Positions 10,065 through 18,901 of a stretch of DNA of 64,000 nt are shown in pieces. Under the pieces are notes generated by a model, which worked only from the letters and a program-made list of their open reading frames with translations, had not been told where the DNA came from and made no database searches. Within the stretch, counting starts at the first letter, position 1; each line of letters begins with the position of its first letter. This DNA is from Tepidicaulis marinus (GTDB lineage: Bacteria; Pseudomonadota; Alphaproteobacteria; Parvibaculales; Parvibaculaceae): positions 1 to 64,000 of the forward strand of contig NZ_BBIO01000009.1 of the NCBI RefSeq assembly GCF_000739695.1. Direction: 5' to 3'. A program made the position numbers and the translations under genes.

Positions 10065-11216
10065 CTAATCGCCCGCCGCCGCATGGGGCAGCTCTTTCTT
10101 TGCCGCTTCTTCTTCGGCCCGTGCCTTATCGATTTCGGCGGCCTTTTCCTCAACCAGCGAGACAAGATGATCGATCATCTTGTCATTCGCCATTTTATGG
10201 TCCGGCAGCCCGGCAAGATAGACCATGCCCGAGCCCGCGCCGCCGCCGGTAAAACCGATATCGGTATGCGTCGCCTCGCCCGGCCCGTTCACCACGCAGC
10301 CGATGACGGAGAGCGTCATAGGCGTGGAGATATGCGCAAGCCTGTCTTCCAGCACCTTGACAGTCTCGATGACATTAAAGCCCTGACGCGCGCAGGAGGG
10401 ACAGGAAATGATATTGACGCCCCGGTGCCGGAGGCCAAGCGATTTCAGGATATCGAAACCGACGCGGATCTCTTCCACGGGATCGGCGGAAAGGGAGACG
10501 CGGATCGTATCGCCGATGCCCGCCCAAAGCAGCGAGCCGAGACCGATGGAAGACTTCACCGTCCCGCTCATCAGCCCGCCCGCCTCCGTAATCCCAAGAT
10601 GCAAGGGGCAATCCACCGCTTCGGCCAGCGCCTGATAAGCGGCAACGGTCAGGAAAATATCCGACGCCTTGACGGAAATCTTGTACTCGCGGAAATCGTT
10701 ATCTTCGAGCACACGCACATGATCGAGCGCGCTTTCCACCATCGCTTCGGGGCAAGGCTCTCCGTATTTTTCCAGAAGATGTTTTTCCAGCGAGCCGGCA
10801 TTCACGCCGATGCGGATCGAGCAGCCATGATCTTTCGCCGCCTGCACCACCTCGCGCACGCGCGCGGGTGAACCGATATTGCCCGGATTGATGCGCAGGC
10901 ATGCCGCCCCCGCCTCCGCCGCTTCGATGGCACGCTTATAATGGAAGTGGATATCCGCCACGATGGGAACGGAAACCTCGGCGGTAATTTCTTTAAGCGC
11001 CCGCGCGGAAGGTTCATCCGGGCAGGAGACGCGCACGATATCGGCGCCAGCTTCCTCCAGCTGATGGATCTGCGCCACCGTCGCCGCCACGTCATGAGTG
11101 AGCGTATTGGTCATGGACTGCACGGTGATCGGCGCATCGCCGCCCACCGGCACGTTGCCGACAAAAATCTGGCGGCTTTTGCGCCGCTCGATATCGCGCC
11201 AAGGACGAATGCTCAT
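10065..11216 (-). CDS. ispG: 4-hydroxy-3-methylbut-2-enyl diphosphate synthase IspG
   Basis: Penultimate step of the MEP isoprenoid pathway: converts methylerythritol cyclodiphosphate to HMBPP with a [4Fe-4S] cluster. The 383-aa product has the N-terminal TIM-barrel ([19 protein letters not shown]) and the cluster cysteines C272-P-S-C275 and C307 (CVVNGPGEA), with spacing as in the E. coli enzyme. A charged tail (about 355-383, [12 protein letters not shown]) follows the conserved fold. GGAAGG lies upstream of the ATG. The MEP rather than mevalonate route is therefore used. Confidence 0.97.
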   Translation of the reverse strand: MSIRPWRDIERRKSRQIFVGNVPVGGDAPITVQSMTNTLTHDVAATVAQIHQLEEAGADIVRVSCPDEPSARALKEITAEVSVPIVADIHFHYKRAIEAAEAGAACLRINPGNIGSPARVREVVQAAKDHGCSIRIGVNAGSLEKHLLEKYGEPCPEAMVESALDHVRVLEDNDFREYKISVKASDIFLTVAAYQALAEAVDCPLHLGITEAGGLMSGTVKSSIGLGSLLWAGIGDTIRVSLSADPVEEIRVGFDILKSLGLRHRGVNIISCPSCARQGFNVIETVKVLEDRLAHISTPMTLSVIGCVVNGPGEATHTDIGFTGGGAGSGMVYLAGLPDHKMANDKMIDHLVSLVEEKAAEIDKARAEEEAAKKELPHAAAGD

Positions 11217-11353
11217 GAACCAACTGCCTTCCGCAGGCTTGACCGGGCCAGCCGCAAGGGCCGCTGCCGTCTTTTAGAACCGTTTCGCGTTCTATAGCAA
11301 AATGGACGCGCGCTTGCAGCTATCAAGGCCGCGAGGCGTCCTGCCGGGCGAAT

Positions 11354-11389
11354 TAAAGGCGCAAAAGGCGCAAAAGGCGCAAAAGCCGC
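11354..11389. repeat. Four tandem 9-bp units in the intergenic spacer
   Basis: Four consecutive copies of AAAAGGCGC (first and last with one mismatch) fill part of the 185-bp spacer between the RodZ-like gene and ispG. No hairpin is evident; it is a slippage-prone minisatellite. Confidence 0.8.
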
Positions 11390-11401
11390 ATAAACCCCTG
11401 A

Positions 11402-12601
11402 TCAGCGCAGATCGCCCGGATTGAGCGACTTGCCGGTCAGGACCAAACCCGCAGGGCCCGCATAGCCGACCGACTGATCGTCCACCAGAATTTCAAAGGC
11501 ACCCGCGTCCCGGGCCACCAGAATAAGCCCGTCGATATTGGGCGTGCGGTAAACATCGCCGGATTTCAGCGTCTGATTGATCAGCACGTTGCCGGCCTGA
11601 TCTTCCACCCGCATCCAGGCATCTTTAAGGGCGCGGATGATGACCCGGCCTGCGGCCGCCCCTTCCGCGCCATAAACGGCCCCGCCATCGAGCGGTGTGG
11701 CGGTCGCCTCGCCTCCATCCGGGGTTTCATAATCTTCCGGCCGCCCAGCGCGCGTGTCGAGCGTCTGGGCGGGGCTCGGCCCGGTCTCGCTGCCGGGCGC
11801 AGGGGTGAGCGCGGCCATCTGCTCTTCGCCCGCCGTTTCTTCACCCGCGCTGCCTTCAAGAGCGGGGGCGGCAGGCTCGGGAACCGAATTTTCAAGCGGC
11901 CCAGCTTCGAGCGGCAGCGCGTCATCGAGCAGCGCTTGGCGCTGCAAGGCAGGGCTCCGGCTCATCGGCGCCGCCGTTGCCCGGTCGCCCGCAAAAGAGC
12001 GGATTTCAGGCTCATCGCCGGAAGGGGCGGGCGCGGCACTGCTTTCCCCGCTCTGCGCGGGAAGCGGCGGCACACGCTCGCTCACCATCTTGTCGGCGGA
12101 AATCGACAGATACCAGCCGCCATAAATTGCGCCGGCCAAAAGGAAGAAAAGAATGATCAGCGAGCCGCGCGGCAGCCGCGCTTCCTCGATGACTTCAGGA
12201 AAGGAAAACGCATCGTTGCCGGCCTGCGGACCGCCTTGTCCGGCACGTTCGCCCGTTTCATCGGGCGGCGCGGTTTCCTGCTTATAGGCATCGGCCATCG
12301 CCGCCCCGTCGAGCCCCAGATAAGCGGCATAGGAGCGGATGAAACCCAGCGCGTAGGGCCGGCCGGGAAGCGCCGTATGACGCCCGTCTTCCAGCGCCTC
12401 AAGATAGGCGCGGCGGATGCGCAGGCTTTCGGAAATCTGCGCCAGATCCTCGCCGCGTTTCAGCCGGGCCGCGCGCAGCTTGTCGCCCACCCGCTCCACC
12501 GCGGGGCTGCCCGTCTCGGGCACATCGTCGCGAATGTCGCGAAGCTGGAGCCGGCGGCGGCCAGCTTCCTGCTCAGCATCTGAACCTTCTTGATCCACCA
12601 T
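11402..12601 (-). CDS. RodZ-like cytoskeletal protein (HTH-Xre, one TM, DUF4115)
   Basis: The 399-aa product has a RodZ-type layout: an Xre-like helix-turn-helix (about residues 26-95, VGDKLRAARLKRGEDLAQIS), a single membrane span near 145-165 (GSLIILFFLLAGAIYGGWYL), a Pro/Ala/Glu-rich periplasmic linker and a C-terminal DUF4115 beta-domain (about 315-399, DAWMRVEDQAGNVL). RodZ links MreB to the elongasome and affects rod shape. Start ATG 12601 matches the domain boundary; upstream starts would add an unconserved leader. It lies between ptsP and ispG, a conserved position in the group. Confidence 0.85.
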   Translation of the reverse strand: MVDQEGSDAEQEAGRRRLQLRDIRDDVPETGSPAVERVGDKLRAARLKRGEDLAQISESLRIRRAYLEALEDGRHTALPGRPYALGFIRSYAAYLGLDGAAMADAYKQETAPPDETGERAGQGGPQAGNDAFSFPEVIEEARLPRGSLIILFFLLAGAIYGGWYLSISADKMVSERVPPLPAQSGESSAAPAPSGDEPEIRSFAGDRATAAPMSRSPALQRQALLDDALPLEAGPLENSVPEPAAPALEGSAGEETAGEEQMAALTPAPGSETGPSPAQTLDTRAGRPEDYETPDGGEATATPLDGGAVYGAEGAAAGRVIIRALKDAWMRVEDQAGNVLINQTLKSGDVYRTPNIDGLILVARDAGAFEILVDDQSVGYAGPAGLVLTGKSLNPGDLR

Positions 12602-12979
12602 AAGTCCCGCTCGCGGAATCTCTCGTTTCGCCAAAACCCCAATTGGACCCTGCAGGCCGCTTCCCCGCGCCCGCCAGGCTCCCAGCGCCCTGCCTTCATC
12701 CCGCAAGGACCTGGCAAGGACCCGGCAAGGACAAAGGACCGCCTCTTGCCGTTTTCATCAACTCTTGCAGCCTAAACGCCCCAGCCCGCATCCCCAAATG
12801 CGAACCGGACGCAAGAACTGGACATCAAGGCCGTCCGCTACCCAAGCTGCCAGGATCGTAACGCTGTTTGGTTAACTAAATCAAAAGACGAAGCCCGGCG
12901 CAATGACCGATCTATCTGAAATCAAAGGCAAAATAGGTCAATGCGGAGTGCCGGTGCCCTGTGGATGCTTTCCTGCCCT
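12602..12979. other. Non-coding gap with a weak promoter candidate
   Basis: 378 bp between the ptsP stop and the RodZ-like start, both on the minus strand. A possible minus-strand promoter is TTGATT (complement 12879-12884), 18 bp, TACGAT (complement 12855-12860), four of six matches in each box. 12690-12735 contains short GGACC/GGCAAGGACC direct repeats. Nothing else recognisable was found. Confidence 0.3.
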
Positions 12980-15247
12980 CTAGAGCTGGATATCGTTTTC
13001 TTCGGCAAAACGCAAAAGGTCGCCCCGCACGCTGGCATCGGGACGTGCGTAAAGCGCCTCCATGAAAGCGGCCAATTTGCCGGTATCGAGCGACCGGACC
13101 ATCATTTTCACCGGGCCGACGGCGGCCGGGGACATGGAAATCCGCCGGAAACCGATCCCTATCAGCGCCATGGCCTCCAAGGGCTTGCCCGCAACTTCCC
13201 CGCATAACGTCAGCGGCACGCCGTGCTTCTGGCAGGCAAGCACCACATGGCGCAGGAAATTCAGCGCGGAGGGCGATAGCAAATCATAGCGCTGGGCAAC
13301 CCGTGCGTTGCCTCTGTCGCTAGCAAAGAAAAACTGCAAGAGATCGTTCGAGCCGACGGAGACGAAATCCACCAGCGGTAAAAGCGTATCGAACTGCCAG
13401 GCAAGCGAGGGCACTTCCAGCATCGTGCCCACTTGCAACCCGGTCGGGCGCGGCTTGTCGAATTTCTCGAGCCGCCGCAGCTCTTTATCGACGAGCGCGC
13501 GGGCACGCACGAATTCGGAAACTTCCGTCACCATCGGGAACATGAGCCTGAGCTCGCGCCCTGCCGCCGCCGCCAGAAGCGCGCGCAGCTGATGACGCAA
13601 CAGCGCGGGCCGGTCGAGCGCGATGCGGATCGCGCGCCAGCCGAGCGCCGGGTTTTCTTCGTTCGCCACCTTCATGTAAGGCAGCACCTTGTCGCCGCCG
13701 ATATCGAGCGTGCGGAAGACGACGGGCTTATCGCCCGCCGCATCGAGCACCGCCTGATAAAGTTCCTGCTGATCCTTCTGGCTCGGCAGCGTCGAGGCGA
13801 TCATGAATTGCAGCTCGGTTCTGAAAAGACCGATCCCATCCGCCCCCGATTCTTCCATATGCGGCAGATCGACAAGCAGGCCCGCGTTCACATTGAGATC
13901 GACCCGCACGCCGTCCAGCGTCCGGGGTTCTTCATGGCGGATGGCTTTATATTGTTCCTGGCGCCGCGCCCGGAAGCGCGCTTTTTCCGAATAGGCTTCG
14001 ACGACTTCCTGCGAGGGGCGGATGTAAAGCTCGCCCGTATCCCCGTCGACGATGATCGCATCGCCGTCTTCGATATGATCGAGCACGCCGTCCGCGCGCC
14101 CCACCGCCGAAAGTCCGAGCGCGCGCGCCACGATGGCGACATGAGCATTCGCCGCGCCTTCTTCGAGCACCAGCCCGCGCAATTTCGACTTGTCGTAATC
14201 GAGCAGTTCCGCCGGGCCCATATTGCGCGCAATGACGATCGCATCCTCCGGCAGCATGGCGCTGACGGAGGAAAGCCCGACCCCGGTCAGAACCCGCAAG
14301 AGCCGGTTGGCAAGATCGTCGAGATCGTGCAGCCGGTCGCGCAAATAAGGATCGGTCTGGCGCAGCATGCGCGCACGCGTGTCGTTCTGCACCCGCTCGA
14401 CCGCCGCTTCTGCCGTGAGCCCCGTGCGCACCACATCGACCATGCGCTTCAGCCAGCCGCGGTCATTGGCGAACATGCGGTAGGCTTGCAGCACCTCGCG
14501 GTGCTCGCCCGCATGGGAGAGATCGGAGGTGGAAAGCATCCGGTCGATGGAAGAGCGAAGCTCATAGACCGAGCTTTCAAGCCGCGCGATTTCCTGATCC
14601 ACATCTTCCGCGATGAGATGGGTGACATGAACGCGCGGCTCATGCAGCACCGCATGGCCAAGCGCAATGCCTTCGGAAAGCGAGGTGCCGGCAAGATAAT
14701 GCGGCTGGCCGGGCTGGCTCGCCGCCACTTCGGAAAACTCGTCCGCATCGAGAAGATCCGCCGCACCGATCAGCTCGGCCAGCACCATGGCGACGGTTTC
14801 CAGCGCCTCGACTTCCTCTTCGGAATAGTGACGCATCGTGCGGTTCTGCACGACAAGCACGCCGATCACCCGCCCCCCGCGCAAGATGGGCACGCCCATC
14901 AGGGACTTGTAAATTTCTTCGCCTGTTTCCGGCCGGTAGGCGAAGGCGGGATGCGCCTGCGCATCCGTCAGATTGAGCGGGCGGGCATGCTGGGCGATGT
15001 CGCCGACAAGACCTTCGCCCACCCGCAGCCGTGTCTGGTGCACGGCGGAAGGGTTCAGACCTTGCGTGGCGAACAGCTCGAGCAGATTGCCTTTGCGCAA
15101 GAGGTAAAGCGAGCACACCTCTGTGACCATGTTCTGCGCGATCAGAACCACGGTCTTGTCGAGGCGTTTTTGCGGGCTGCCCGGTTCGGCCATCGCCTCC
15201 CGGAGCCGCCGCAGCAAAACGCGCGGATTGCCGACATCGCGCCGCAT
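12980..15247 (-). CDS. ptsP: PEP-protein phosphotransferase of the nitrogen PTS (EI-Ntr)
   Basis: First enzyme of the regulatory PTS-Ntr: autophosphorylates from phosphoenolpyruvate and passes phosphate to NPr. The 755-aa product has an N-terminal GAF domain (about 25-165), the PEP-utiliser N-domain, phospho-histidine H369 in ANAHVAIVARALG, and the C-terminal PEP-binding TIM barrel (FRTDLDIGGDK-like FRTLDIGGDK, LFRTELQFM, GSNDLLQFFFASDR). ATG 15247 has GGTGACGG upstream; the longer TTG start (15271) seems less likely. It follows lysC on the same strand, as in most Alphaproteobacteria, and is thought to respond to glutamine through GAF. Confidence 0.96.
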   Translation of the reverse strand: MRRDVGNPRVLLRRLREAMAEPGSPQKRLDKTVVLIAQNMVTEVCSLYLLRKGNLLELFATQGLNPSAVHQTRLRVGEGLVGDIAQHARPLNLTDAQAHPAFAYRPETGEEIYKSLMGVPILRGGRVIGVLVVQNRTMRHYSEEEVEALETVAMVLAELIGAADLLDADEFSEVAASQPGQPHYLAGTSLSEGIALGHAVLHEPRVHVTHLIAEDVDQEIARLESSVYELRSSIDRMLSTSDLSHAGEHREVLQAYRMFANDRGWLKRMVDVVRTGLTAEAAVERVQNDTRARMLRQTDPYLRDRLHDLDDLANRLLRVLTGVGLSSVSAMLPEDAIVIARNMGPAELLDYDKSKLRGLVLEEGAANAHVAIVARALGLSAVGRADGVLDHIEDGDAIIVDGDTGELYIRPSQEVVEAYSEKARFRARRQEQYKAIRHEEPRTLDGVRVDLNVNAGLLVDLPHMEESGADGIGLFRTELQFMIASTLPSQKDQQELYQAVLDAAGDKPVVFRTLDIGGDKVLPYMKVANEENPALGWRAIRIALDRPALLRHQLRALLAAAAGRELRLMFPMVTEVSEFVRARALVDKELRRLEKFDKPRPTGLQVGTMLEVPSLAWQFDTLLPLVDFVSVGSNDLLQFFFASDRGNARVAQRYDLLSPSALNFLRHVVLACQKHGVPLTLCGEVAGKPLEAMALIGIGFRRISMSPAAVGPVKMMVRSLDTGKLAAFMEALYARPDASVRGDLLRFAEENDIQL

Positions 15248-15325
15248 CAGCCCGTCACCTTTCCGGCTCAAATGAGAACGTTGACACCCGGTTTCCGCAC
15301 AAAGCCGTTATGGGCCCGGTGCCGC

Positions 15326-16588
15326 TCACGCGGCATCGAGCTCATAGGCCGAATGCAGGGCACGCAGCGCAAGTTCGGTGTACTCAGCATCGATCAGAAC
15401 GGAAACCTTGATTTCCGACGTAGAGATCACATGGATGTTGATGCCCTTGTCGGCAAGCGTCTGAAACATCTTTTGCGCGACACCGGCATGCGAGCGCATG
15501 CCCACGCCGATGATCGACAGTTTCACGACATCCGTATCGCTTTTCAGTTCCTCAAAACCGATATCGGCCTGCGCTTTGCGCAACACGTCTTCGGCGCGGG
15601 CCAGATCGCTCGCCGGCACCGTGAAGGTCACATCCGTGCGCTTGTCTTCTTCGGAGACGTCCTGAACGATCATATCCACATTGATCGAGGCATCGGCGAG
15701 CGGTCCGAAAATTTTCGCGGCGACGCCGGGCTGATCCTGGACTTTCTGGACCGTGATTTTCGCTTCGTCTTTCGTATAGGCAATACCGCTGACGACTTCC
15801 TGTTCCACAATCTCATCCTCACCGCAAACTAGGGTACCTGGGCCATTGTAATTTGCCCCCTCGCCGCCGCCTTGCGGCGCGTCGGGCGCATCGAAACTGG
15901 AACGCACCTGCAGGCGCACACCGTGCACCATGGCAAGTTCCACCGACCGCGTTTGAAGAACCTTGGCACCGAGCGATGCCATTTCCAGCATTTCTTCGTA
16001 ACTGATCTTATCAAGGCGCCGGGCCTTCGCAACGATACGCGGATCTGTCGTGTAAACACCGTCCACATCCGTATAGATGTCGCAGCGCTCCGCCTTGATG
16101 GCGGCGGCAATGGCAACGGCGCTCGTATCCGAGCCGCCCCGGCCAAGGGTCGTGATTCGGTTGTCCGGGCCGATGCCCTGAAAACCGGCAATCACCGCCA
16201 CTTGTCCCTGTTCGAGACGTTCGATCAGGTTGGTGCCGTCGATCTCCGTGATACGGGCGGTCGAGTGCGCGCCGTTCGTGCGGATCGGCACTTGCCAGCC
16301 GAGCCAGGAGCGGGCCGCAACGCCCATTTCCTGCAGCGCAATCGATAAAAGACCGACCGTTACCTGTTCGCCGGAGGCGACGACGGTGTCATATTCGCGC
16401 GCGTCATGCAGGCGCGCCGCTTCGTTCACCCAGCCGACGAGTTCGTTGGTTTTGCCCGACATGGCCGAGACCACCACCGCAACCTGGTTGCCGGCGTCCA
16501 CCTCACGTTTCACGTGGGCAGCGACATTCTTGATACGCTCCACATCGGCTACCGATGTGCCGCCGAATTTCATGACCAAACGGGCCAT
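15326..16588 (-). CDS. lysC: Aspartate kinase
   Basis: Phosphorylates aspartate, the first step towards lysine, threonine, methionine and diaminopimelate. The 420-aa monofunctional enzyme begins with the nucleotide motif KFGGTSVADVERI and has the GRGGSDTSAVAIAAA and DVDGVYTTDPR segments of the amino-acid kinase domain, then two ACT domains (about 270-420) for feedback control. Two adjacent ATGs exist; ATG 16588 is best spaced from AGGAG. It is divergent from ubiG. Confidence 0.96.
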   Translation of the reverse strand: MARLVMKFGGTSVADVERIKNVAAHVKREVDAGNQVAVVVSAMSGKTNELVGWVNEAARLHDAREYDTVVASGEQVTVGLLSIALQEMGVAARSWLGWQVPIRTNGAHSTARITEIDGTNLIERLEQGQVAVIAGFQGIGPDNRITTLGRGGSDTSAVAIAAAIKAERCDIYTDVDGVYTTDPRIVAKARRLDKISYEEMLEMASLGAKVLQTRSVELAMVHGVRLQVRSSFDAPDAPQGGGEGANYNGPGTLVCGEDEIVEQEVVSGIAYTKDEAKITVQKVQDQPGVAAKIFGPLADASINVDMIVQDVSEEDKRTDVTFTVPASDLARAEDVLRKAQADIGFEELKSDTDVVKLSIIGVGMRSHAGVAQKMFQTLADKGINIHVISTSEIKVSVLIDAEYTELALRALHSAYELDAA

Positions 16589-16785
16589 CATTTCTCCTCT
16601 TTGATGCGGGCGTCTGGACCGCAGCCGCTCTTGGCTCATATACAAGGACTGGATGAAAGTGATGAAACATCCGAAACTTTACGGCCCCGCACCGGCGGGC
16701 TCATACATACTGGCTTGCCCGGCAAGTCGCAACCGCCCCTGAAAAGGCGCCCCCCACGGGCCCCGGAAGCCCCAGAAGGTCCTGA

Positions 16786-17625
16786 ATGAACCCGAAACGC
16801 GAACCCCCTGCCTCTTCCCCCGCCTCTGCCAAGGCTCCGTCCGGGAAGCGCCCGCGCCCAAAAACCCCGCAAGACCCCTCCCAAGGGCCGCAAGGGGTCA
16901 CGGTGGATGCCGGAGAAATCGCCCGTTTCAGCGCCATGGCCGCGGAATGGTGGGACCCGCGGGGGAAATTCCGCCCGCTCCATAAATTCAATCCCGTCCG
17001 CCTCGGCTATATCCGCAGCCAGGTCTGTGCCCATTTCGGCCTGGATGAGAGCGCACGCCAGCCGCTGAAAGGCCTGCGCCTGCTCGATATCGGCTGCGGC
17101 GGCGGGCTTTTGAGCGAGCCCATGACACGGCTGGGGGCTGAGGTCGTGGGCGCGGATGCGGGGGAGGCGAACATCAAGACCGCCAGCGTCCATGCCGCCG
17201 AGCAGGACCTTGCCATCGATTACCGCGCCACCACCGCCGAGGCGCTGGCGGAAGCGGGCGAAAAATTCGATGTCATTTTGAACATGGAAGTCATCGAGCA
17301 TGTCGCCGATGTCGATGCGTTTTTGGCCGCCTGCGCCGCCATGCTGAAGCCGGAGGGTATGATGATCTGCGCCACACTCAACCGGACGTTGAAAGCGCTC
17401 GGCCTTGCCGTCATCGGCGCGGAATATGTGCTGGGCTGGCTGCCGCGAGGTACCCATGACTGGCGCAAATTCATTACCCCGCAGGAGTTTGAGAGGCATT
17501 TGCAGCGCCAGAAGCTGAAAGTGAACCACTTGACCGGTGTGTCGTATAATCCCTTGCAAGATAGGTGGTTTCTCAGCGGCGATAGAGACGTAAACTACAT
17601 GCTCGTTGCCGTGCCTGTCCGTTAA
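16786..17625 (+). CDS. ubiG: Ubiquinone O-methyltransferase UbiG
   Basis: Carries out both O-methylations in ubiquinone synthesis. The 279-aa product has a Pro/Ser/Lys-rich N-terminal extension (about 1-35), the UbiG hallmark [25 protein letters not shown] split into [10 protein letters not shown] and [12 protein letters not shown] motif LLDIGCGGG (about 97-105) and [13 protein letters not shown]. The start has AGAAGG upstream. The gene is divergent from lysC, a conserved alphaproteobacterial arrangement. An aerobic or facultative respiratory chain with ubiquinone is implied. Confidence 0.95.
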   Translation: MNPKREPPASSPASAKAPSGKRPRPKTPQDPSQGPQGVTVDAGEIARFSAMAAEWWDPRGKFRPLHKFNPVRLGYIRSQVCAHFGLDESARQPLKGLRLLDIGCGGGLLSEPMTRLGAEVVGADAGEANIKTASVHAAEQDLAIDYRATTAEALAEAGEKFDVILNMEVIEHVADVDAFLAACAAMLKPEGMMICATLNRTLKALGLAVIGAEYVLGWLPRGTHDWRKFITPQEFERHLQRQKLKVNHLTGVSYNPLQDRWFLSGDRDVNYMLVAVPVR

Positions 17626-17640
17626 TTGACGGATAGGAAA

Positions 17641-17655
17641 CCGGAGAGTCTCCGG
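17641..17655. promoter_or_regulatory. 15-bp perfect palindrome before the TetR gene
   Basis: CCGGAGA-G-TCTCCGG lies between the ubiG stop and the TetR start, 20 bp before the ATG and just before the ribosome binding site. Its size and place fit an autoregulatory TetR operator; it could instead be a weak hairpin ending ubiG transcription. Confidence 0.45.
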
Positions 17656-17675
17656 AAAGGGGGAGGGCAACCGGT

Positions 17676-18329
17676 ATGGATCATAGCGTAAACCTGGAAC
17701 CGAAAATTCAGCCGCGCCAAAAACGGGCGAAAGCCACCTATGAGCGCCTGCTGGATGTTGCCGCCCGCCTTTTGGAAGAAGAAGGCGTGGAGCGTATCTC
17801 CACGAATATGATCGCCGAACATGCGGGCGTGACCGTGCCCGCGCTCTACCGCTACTTCCCGAATAAATATGCCGTACTGCGCGCGCTGGGCGACCGGCTG
17901 ATGGAGCGCCAGAACGAAGTGGCGATGGCGTGGCTTTCCGAGCAAGGCGAGCCTGACCCGGTCGGCCTTTTCGAAAGCGCGGAAGATTTCATGCTGCGCA
18001 CCATCACCGTTACGGTGGAACAGCCGGGAGGCCTTGCCATCATGCGCGCTCTGCGCGCCGTGCCCACATTGCAGGATGTGCGCCTTGCCTCCCACCGGCA
18101 GGTCACTGATCTCATCGTCGAATATCTGGCCACGATCACGCCGATGGAATCGCGCGAGAAAGCTTGGAAACAGGCGCGTTTTTCCGTCGAGATGGGCTAT
18201 GCCGCGGTGGAAATGGCGCTGGAGGAAGACCGGCTCTCCTATGAGGACATCGTCAAGGAGGCCTCGCGTCAGCTCAGGGCCTATTGGGCGCCCTGGCTGG
18301 AGAAATTCCGCAAAGATAGCGATAACTAA
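17676..18329 (+). CDS. TetR/AcrR family transcriptional regulator
   Basis: A 217-aa repressor-type protein. The N-terminal HTH (about 25-70) reads ISTNMIAEHAGVTVPALYRYF-like: ISTNMIAEHAGV then PALYRYFPNKYAVL, the standard TetR pattern. The C-terminal ligand-binding half is helical and not assignable to a ligand. GGGAGG precedes the ATG. It heads the block with the cytochrome, flavoprotein and PLP-fold genes on the same strand, so it may control them; the spacing to the cytochrome (61 bp) allows a common transcript. Confidence 0.9.
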   Translation: MDHSVNLEPKIQPRQKRAKATYERLLDVAARLLEEEGVERISTNMIAEHAGVTVPALYRYFPNKYAVLRALGDRLMERQNEVAMAWLSEQGEPDPVGLFESAEDFMLRTITVTVEQPGGLAIMRALRAVPTLQDVRLASHRQVTDLIVEYLATITPMESREKAWKQARFSVEMGYAAVEMALEEDRLSYEDIVKEASRQLRAYWAPWLEKFRKDSDN

Positions 18330-18390
18330 TTTATTGTTGATCGGCCCGGCCGTTTCCGCCATTGTCTTCAGAACAGCACATCAAGGGGGA

Positions 18391-18864
18391 ATGATCGTGC
18401 CCGGTTCTGTAAACCCAAGCGCGGCATATGCCGCGGACCATTCTTCAAGAAAAACCGCGCCGCCGCTTAAACCGAGCCGGTCCGTTCTGGCGCTCGGCCT
18501 CGGCGCCGCGCTTATGGGCCTTGCCGCCTGCGCGCCCGATGAGCCGCAAGATACCCGCAGCCCGGAGGAAATCGCCGAGGACGCGCGCGCGCGGCTGCCG
18601 GATGATCCCGTTCTTGCCGAAAAATATGCCCGCTCCTGCAAGACCTGCCATGGCGACCCGATGAACGGCGCGCCGCTCTCGGGCGACATCAAAGCCTGGG
18701 CAAAGCGGCTGGAATGGCGCGGCAGGGACGGCCTGCTGCAAAGCACGTTGAACGGCTTCGGCGCCATGCCGCCGCTCGGCCTCTGCCCCGACTGCTCTGT
18801 GGAAGAGTTCGAAAAGCTCATCGCTTTTCTCGCCAATCAGCCCCAGCCTGAAGGCGCGCCTTAA
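18391..18864 (+). CDS. Small c-type cytochrome, probable lipoprotein
   Basis: A 157-aa electron carrier of the cytochrome c5/class I type. The haem site is C83-K-T-C86-H87 and the likely axial ligand M126 lies in GAMPPLG; a second cysteine pair, CPDC near residue 133, is typical of cytochrome c5-like proteins. A hydrophobic segment ends in LAAC47, a lipobox, so it is probably lipid-anchored and faces the periplasm. The ATG follows AAGGGGGA directly. It precedes the Tat-exported flavoprotein by 37 bp, suggesting that it takes electrons from that enzyme. Confidence 0.88.
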   Translation: MIVPGSVNPSAAYAADHSSRKTAPPLKPSRSVLALGLGAALMGLAACAPDEPQDTRSPEEIAEDARARLPDDPVLAEKYARSCKTCHGDPMNGAPLSGDIKAWAKRLEWRGRDGLLQSTLNGFGAMPPLGLCPDCSVEEFEKLIAFLANQPQPEGAP

Positions 18865-18901
18865 TCCCGTTTCAAATAAGCCGAAGCCCAGGAGCCGGAC
18901 C

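Noticed and set aside
13433-15832. 799-codon plus-strand frame across ptsP and lysC
   Set aside because: Antisense to two well-supported enzymes; Arg/His-rich composition typical of shadow frames.
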